Program-made: the position numbers and the translations under genes
Shown here: in pieces, positions 60,273-64,000 of the stretch
Position numbering within the stretch: the stretch's first letter is position 1
Layout of the letters: the number at the start of each line of letters is the position of its first letter
The notes under the pieces: model-generated
Told to the model about the DNA's origin: nothing
Database searches by the model: none
What the model saw: only the letters and a program-made list of their open reading frames with translations
Source: an uncultured Lewinella sp.
Lineage (GTDB): Bacteria > Bacteroidota > Bacteroidia > Chitinophagales > Saprospiraceae
Direction: 5' to 3'
Assembly: GCA_913057725.1 (NCBI GenBank)
Contig: CAJXOS010000002.1
Coordinates: 1 to 64,000 of the forward strand
DNA: 64,000 nt

Positions 60273-60409
60273 TTTTTTTCTTTACCACTCGGTAACCTTT
60301 TCCCGGCATACGTTACTATTATTAGTGTAGACGCATTGATGCGAAGTACTCATGGGCTGTTCCTAAACTTTGCGAATAATGCGATTATGGTTTACGAAAC
60401 ACTGATCTA

Positions 60410-60961
60410 ATGGTAAAGACACCTGCAAAATCGGCCTTCTTGCAATGGTATCAAGCTTATCATGAGCGCCTTGTTCGCTATTGTAGTAGCCGTGCATTTG
60501 GCATCATGGACGCCGAAGACCTGGTACAGGAAGCTGTTTTGGCTACCCTGGCCAACTGGGAGAAAATACAAGACAAGAGAAAGCTGCTAAGCTATATGAT
60601 CGGTGTGGTGAATAATCAAGTTCGCAACCACCGCCGGCGGCTGCCATTTAAAGGCAAGCTGGACGAGCAGCGCATGCAGGCACTAGAAAGCCGCCTTGGT
60701 GATGCCGAAACAGCACTGGATGTCCATTTCCTACTAAAAGCTATTGAACAACTTCCTGCACCACAAGCCGAAGCACTGCGCTTGTTTGAATGGAGTGGCT
60801 TTAGCATCCGTGAGATTGCTGAGCTTCAAGACTGCAGTGAAGGAGCTGTAAAAACCAGACTCAGTAGAGCACGAAAAAGCTTGCGAGAATTGCTGACCGA
60901 AGATGGGAAACGCCTCAGTATAGGGCAGCGCCTACAGATTTATGCCTCTATCTTGCTGTAA
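60410..60961 (+). CDS. RNA polymerase sigma factor, ECF type
   Basis: A 183-residue sigma factor with regions 2 and 4 only. Region 2: FLQWYQAYHERLVRYCSSRAFGIMDAEDLVQEAVLATLANWEK. Region 4 helix-turn-helix: LPAPQAEALRLFEWSGFSIREIAELQDCSEGAVKTRLSRARKSLRELL. ECF sigma factors respond to envelope or environmental signals, usually under an anti-sigma factor. No transmembrane anti-sigma gene follows; instead a 53-codon frame starts 15 bp downstream. Confidence 0.93.
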   Translation: MVKTPAKSAFLQWYQAYHERLVRYCSSRAFGIMDAEDLVQEAVLATLANWEKIQDKRKLLSYMIGVVNNQVRNHRRRLPFKGKLDEQRMQALESRLGDAETALDVHFLLKAIEQLPAPQAEALRLFEWSGFSIREIAELQDCSEGAVKTRLSRARKSLRELLTEDGKRLSIGQRLQIYASILL

Positions 60962-60976
60962 TCTAAAGCTCGACCA

Positions 60977-61138
60977 ATGAAAAAGCCAAGCGAACAGGAT
61001 ATTCAAAAAAGGATGGACCAAGTGCCGCGTTTACACGCTCATATCCCTTTCGAGGAGGTGATCGTCTGGGTCTACGCAGCACCTAATCCTAAGACCCGTT
61101 TTTGGCTATGGCGATGGCTGGACAAACTCACCCTTTAA
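60977..61138 (+). CDS. Small protein downstream of the sigma factor
   Basis: A 53-residue frame (ATG at 60977, TAA at 61136-61138) beginning MKKPSEQDIQKRMDQVPRLH and ending with Trp/Arg-rich RFWLWRWLDKLTL. It lies 15 bp after the sigma-factor stop on the same strand. No membrane segment. Could be a small anti-sigma-like or accessory protein; that is speculation from position alone. Confidence 0.55.
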   Translation: MKKPSEQDIQKRMDQVPRLHAHIPFEEVIVWVYAAPNPKTRFWLWRWLDKLTL

Positions 61139-61285
61139 TCAACTTTAGCACTTAGCCGCTCACCATTTTATCGAATCCGGTAGCGGTCATTTCTTCAACA
61201 TACGGACTCAAGTTAGACTGGATGCAAGGGCACCTTGCGTCATAGCCGTGCTATGTCCCTAAACAACCTTTATCAATCAATTCAT

Positions 61286-61960
61286 ATGAACTACGGAAAA
61301 GAATTTCAGCGCTTTGCTGTTGGCCACATGGGCATGAACAGCATGCATTTGGCCAACTACATTAGCCAAACCAGCACTCCTGCCCAGGCTAATATCTCGC
61401 CAATGGTAATAGAAGAACGATCACTCAACATTGCTCAACTGGATGTCTTCAGTCGACTGATGATGGACCGGATCATTTTTCTCGGTGTACCAATCAATGA
61501 CTACGTTGCTAACGTCATTCAGGCACAACTACTATTTCTTCATAGCACCGACCCGCGTCGTGACATTCAAATGTATATCAATAGCCCGGGTGGTTCCGTG
61601 ACTGCTGGTCTGGGTATTTATGATACAATGCAATACGTTGGCCCTGATGTCGGCACAATTTGCACCAGCATGTCAGCTAGCATGGCTGCAGTACTGTTGG
61701 CAGCAGGGGCACCGGGAAAGCGATCAGGCTTACCGCACAGTCGAGTCATGATTCACCAACCAAGTGGTGGTATGCAAGGCCAATTATCAGATATGGAGAT
61801 CACCTACAAACTGGTAAAGGGCATGCAAAAGGAGCTCTATCAGATACTCAGTGAGCATACTGGCCAGTCCTTCGAACAAATCACAAGCGATAGCGACCGA
61901 GACCATTGGATGTCAGCCCAGGAAGCTAAAGCGTATGGATTATTAGACGAAGTCTTGTAG
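61286..61960 (+). CDS. clpP: ATP-dependent Clp protease proteolytic subunit
   Basis: A 224-residue serine peptidase that forms the tetradecameric chamber used by ClpX/ClpC. Catalytic residues: Ser132 in TSMSASMAAVLL, His157 in RVMIHQPSGG, Asp206 in DRDHWMSAQEA. The segment before the serine reads CTSMSASM instead of the common CMGQAASM. A 25-35-residue N-terminal propeptide-like segment is present. The ATG at 61286 is preferred; an in-frame ATG at 61253 or TTG at 61235 would extend it. clpX is not adjacent. Confidence 0.95.
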   Translation: MNYGKEFQRFAVGHMGMNSMHLANYISQTSTPAQANISPMVIEERSLNIAQLDVFSRLMMDRIIFLGVPINDYVANVIQAQLLFLHSTDPRRDIQMYINSPGGSVTAGLGIYDTMQYVGPDVGTICTSMSASMAAVLLAAGAPGKRSGLPHSRVMIHQPSGGMQGQLSDMEITYKLVKGMQKELYQILSEHTGQSFEQITSDSDRDHWMSAQEAKAYGLLDEVL

Positions 61961-61975
61961 GAAAGAAGCATGTAA

Positions 61976-62009
61976 TGGCCCGGTGAAAGGAAAAACCGGG
62001 CCACTTTTT
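61976..62009. terminator. Terminator between clpP and the small basic protein gene
   Basis: Perfect 9 bp stem TGGCCCGGT (61976-61984) / ACCGGGCCA (61995-62003) with a 10 nt loop, then CTTTTTA on the plus strand and a T-rich flank on the minus strand. Confidence 0.8.
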
Positions 62010-62193
62010 ATTCCCTGTCTAAGTAACCAAACAGATCGATCTCTTCGTTTTCATCTTCTTGATGAAAATAGACCTGTTTAGGTTTATACTTCTGTTTTGT
62101 TTGTGGTTTAAGTTTCGTGCGCCGGCGCTGATTTTCGGTGTTGTTCGCCGGCAGTACTGATTGGTTTTTCTTGTTCTTATCTGACTTTTTCAT
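62008..62193 (-). CDS. Small lysine/asparagine/glutamine-rich protein
   Basis: A 61-residue frame with a basic N-terminal part (MKKSDKNKKNQSVLPANN; RRRTKLKPQTKQKYKPKQ) and an acidic C-terminus (HQEDENEEIDLFGYLDRE). No family recognised. Convergent with clpP and bordered by a bidirectional terminator, which supports that it is a gene. Composition is low-complexity, so chance cannot be ruled out. Confidence 0.5.
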   Translation of the reverse strand: MKKSDKNKKNQSVLPANNTENQRRRTKLKPQTKQKYKPKQVYFHQEDENEEIDLFGYLDRE

Positions 62194-62321
62194 GATCAGT
62201 TAGGTATAGAAAAGACAAAAAGCGGGCTAGTAGATTAGTTGCCCATGATTTAAAACTGCCACAAGTCTACAGGAAAAAACAATACAGCGAAAGATGCTTG
62301 GTGAAATTTATTTGTCTGGTA

Positions 62322-63224
62322 TTATGCTACTTCATGACCCCGAGCGGCCTCCAATAGAATAAACCAATCTTGATCGTCAAGTTCTATTTGAGTAGCCTTG
62401 ACTGCTGCCGTTAAGCGACTTTCACGAGCGGTCCCCAATACGGGCAGAATACCTGCCGGATGATGCAATAGCCAAGCCAGCAACATAACATCACTACCTG
62501 GACTACCGTACTTTTCTCCAACATCATCAAGGGCATCTGCTACCCTTCTGGCGGCATCATCATCACGGCTAAAAAATCCACCTAATGGCGACCAAGCCAT
62601 AGGGCGCATTTCGTATTTGAGTGCCTGATCAAAGGTGCCGTCAAAGACTGGGTCATTATGTAATAAGCTAGCCTGTACCTGGTTAGTCACCAAGGGTGTA
62701 GCTGAACGCAAAAGATCTAGCTGGGAGGGTGTAAAATTCGACACTCCGAAGTGCCGCACCTTTCCACTGGACTTCAGCTCCGCAAAGGCAGCTGCTACTT
62801 CCTCCGCTTGCATCAAAGGACTTGGACGATGAACCAATAGCAAATCCAAATAGTCCGTCTGTAAGTTTTTCAGGCTTTGTTCAGCGGAGCGGATAATGTA
62901 ATCCTTGCTCAGGTCATAGGCCTTGATGTGATTGTCCGGACGTTCGTCACAAACCAAACGGATACCACATTTGCTGATCATCTGCACCTTCGAACGATCA
63001 GCCGAAAGGCCACCCCAGGCATTGCCAAAAGTGGCTTCAGTAGTATAATGGCCATAAATATCTGCGTGATCGAAAGTAGTGACCCCTTCTTCCAAGCAAT
63101 GTTCGATCAAGGATTGCATCTCCTTGACGGAGAGATTATGCCCCCATACACCCCAGGTCATTACCCCGGCAACGAGGCGTGAAAAAGTAGGTCCATTCGG
63201 ATGTAGTTGAATTGGTGCGAGCAT
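62322..63224 (-). CDS. Aldo/keto reductase
   Basis: A 300-residue NADPH-dependent (beta/alpha)8-barrel oxidoreductase of the YdhF-like subgroup. Active-site tetrad motif FDHADIYGHY (Asp and Tyr), the Lys in QMISKCGIRL and the His in YLDLLLVHRPSP. NADP-binding segment VLGTARESRLTAAV. Reduces aldehydes or ketones; substrate unknown. It lies 38 bp after the LOG-family gene on the same strand. Confidence 0.93.
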   Translation of the reverse strand: MLAPIQLHPNGPTFSRLVAGVMTWGVWGHNLSVKEMQSLIEHCLEEGVTTFDHADIYGHYTTEATFGNAWGGLSADRSKVQMISKCGIRLVCDERPDNHIKAYDLSKDYIIRSAEQSLKNLQTDYLDLLLVHRPSPLMQAEEVAAAFAELKSSGKVRHFGVSNFTPSQLDLLRSATPLVTNQVQASLLHNDPVFDGTFDQALKYEMRPMAWSPLGGFFSRDDDAARRVADALDDVGEKYGSPGSDVMLLAWLLHHPAGILPVLGTARESRLTAAVKATQIELDDQDWFILLEAARGHEVA

Positions 63225-63262
63225 GATAGATCCAGCTTTTGGTTACGCGCTAAAGTACAGGA

Positions 63263-63844
63263 TTATGTTTGGTTTTCATCCAGCCATTTTCCGACAAGGG
63301 CCGGTTTATAGTCCAGCATTTGCTGTAGCAGATCCTCAATATTATCACTCACCAACAGCATTCGTCGGTTACTTACTCTGAGCAAGCCCTGCTCTACCAT
63401 ATGGTCCAAGAGACGAATAAGGGCATCATAATAGCCTTCTGTATTGAGTATACCGATCGGTTTTTGATGCAGACCTAACTGCCCCCAGGTAAGCATCTCG
63501 AATAGTTCTTCCAATGTGCCAAAACCACCAGGAAGCGCAATTACGCCCTCGCAATGCTCATTCATTAACTGCTTCCGTTCGTGCATACTATCAACCAATA
63601 GCAACTCCGTCAGGCCGGGATGGGCCAACTCTTTTGCTTGTAGGAAATGAGGAAGTACACCAATAACCTTCCCGCCTTCATCTAGCGCGCCATCTGCAAC
63701 CGCCCCCATCAGACCAACTTTGGCTCCGCCATAGACCAAGGTGATTTCTCGTCGAGCTAATTGCTGGCCTAAACGACAAGCCTCTTGGGCAAATGTTGAA
63801 CTAGCACCACTACTGGAGCCACAGAATACTGCTACTGCTTTCAT
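63263..63844 (-). CDS. LOG family nucleotide 5'-monophosphate phosphoribohydrolase
   Basis: A 193-residue Rossmann-like protein of the TIGR00730/LOG family. The signature is LPGGFGTLEELFEMLTWGQLG (PGGxGTxxE), with VYGGAKVGLMGAVADGAL upstream. Family members hydrolyse cytokinin riboside monophosphates or AMP to base and ribose 5-phosphate. Precedes the aldo/keto reductase by 38 bp. Confidence 0.95.
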   Translation of the reverse strand: MKAVAVFCGSSSGASSTFAQEACRLGQQLARREITLVYGGAKVGLMGAVADGALDEGGKVIGVLPHFLQAKELAHPGLTELLLVDSMHERKQLMNEHCEGVIALPGGFGTLEELFEMLTWGQLGLHQKPIGILNTEGYYDALIRLLDHMVEQGLLRVSNRRMLLVSDNIEDLLQQMLDYKPALVGKWLDENQT

Positions 63845-63876
63845 GAATCATCAATTTAGCGTTCAGCAGAAGACCC

Positions 63877-64000
63877 TTAGAAGAAGTAGGAAAACTTAGC
63901 CCGCAAGTTAAACGGCGTACCCGGGGTAAAGTGAATTTCCTTCATTGGCACCGCTTCATTTTGCAAACGAGATTCGGTAGCAAACTGCGCCTCGTTCCAT
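63877..64000 (-). CDS. C-terminal end of a probable TonB-dependent receptor (partial)
   Basis: Only the last 40 residues are in the window; stop at 63877-63879. The frame reads WNEAQFATESRLQNEAV, then PMKEIHFTPGTPFNLRAKFSYFF. The closing PGTPFNLRAK.SYFF with a terminal aromatic residue is the typical last beta-strand of Bacteroidota TonB-dependent outer-membrane receptors. Substrate cannot be judged. Confidence 0.65.
   Translation of the reverse strand, partial: WNEAQFATESRLQNEAVPMKEIHFTPGTPFNLRAKFSYFF

Noticed and set aside
1-64000. Mobile elements, prophage or CRISPR array
   Set aside because: No transposase, integrase, terminal inverted repeats, repeat-spacer pattern or cas-like protein was found. 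Gene content and base use look uniform.

Overview
The window comes from a Bacteroidota chromosome. The gene content is typical of that phylum (DUF4270, DUF4286, DUF4290, DUF2851, DUF5362 and DUF5916 families; a bifunctional hisB and hisIE; a MurA with Asp in place of the catalytic Cys). Several intergenic regions carry the Bacteroidota -7 promoter box TAnnTTTG. Shine-Dalgarno sites are mostly absent. The overall flavour suggests a marine or soil Saprospiria/Lewinella-like bacterium; that narrower placement is inference. Nearly all of it is ordinary housekeeping chromosome. I see no insertion sequence, prophage, CRISPR array or rRNA.

Layout. 1-11.4 kb: end of a metallophosphoesterase, an alpha/beta hydrolase, a DUF547 lipoprotein, a DUF5916 outer-membrane-type protein, then the envelope block murA - DUF4290 - glmS, a DUF4270 lipoprotein and a half-length starch-synthase-like protein. 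11.6-13.5 kb: panC and panD (pantothenate) and smpB. 13.8-20.8 kb: a dipeptidyl peptidase IV, an alpha/beta hydrolase, a remarkable cytosolic TIR-domain protein fused to an NMT1/TauA-type substrate-binding domain, and DUF554 and DUF2851 proteins. 20.9-25.0 kb: a polysaccharide assembly operon (flippase, Wzz-like co-polymerase, O-antigen ligase). 25.1-33.5 kb: ogt and the complete histidine pathway (hisG-D-C-B-H-A-F plus hisIE), preceded by tRNA-Phe, a leader peptide with three consecutive His codons and a terminator, i.e. a classical attenuator. A DUF5362 gene with an in-frame stop sits on the opposite strand between hisF and hisIE.

33.8-47.3 kb: an MtfA-like pseudopeptidase beside an M48 lipoprotein protease, an Stf0 sulfotransferase, a two-component system, a GAF-PP2C phosphatase, hydrolases, NAD synthetase, and a ParA ATPase with a small ribbon-helix-helix partner. 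47.5-57.2 kb: a thioredoxin-fold protein, polysaccharide deacetylase, a candidate structured RNA, gltX, an arsenate-reductase-like phosphatase, an unknown lipoprotein, GNAT, DUF3291, an AraC regulator, anmK and cytochrome c. 57.5-64 kb: prohibitin-like SPFH protein, dnaB (with a perfect DnaA box and a dyad in its promoter region), an ECF-type sigma factor with a small downstream ORF, clpP, an aldo/keto reductase, a LOG-family protein and the end of a probable TonB-dependent receptor.

The features most worth following up are the TIR-SBP fusion at 17.1-18.6 kb, the tRNA-Phe/his attenuator unit at 33.3-33.6 kb, the ParA/RHH pair with its upstream inverted repeat at 45.85-47.3 kb, and the structured region upstream of gltX.
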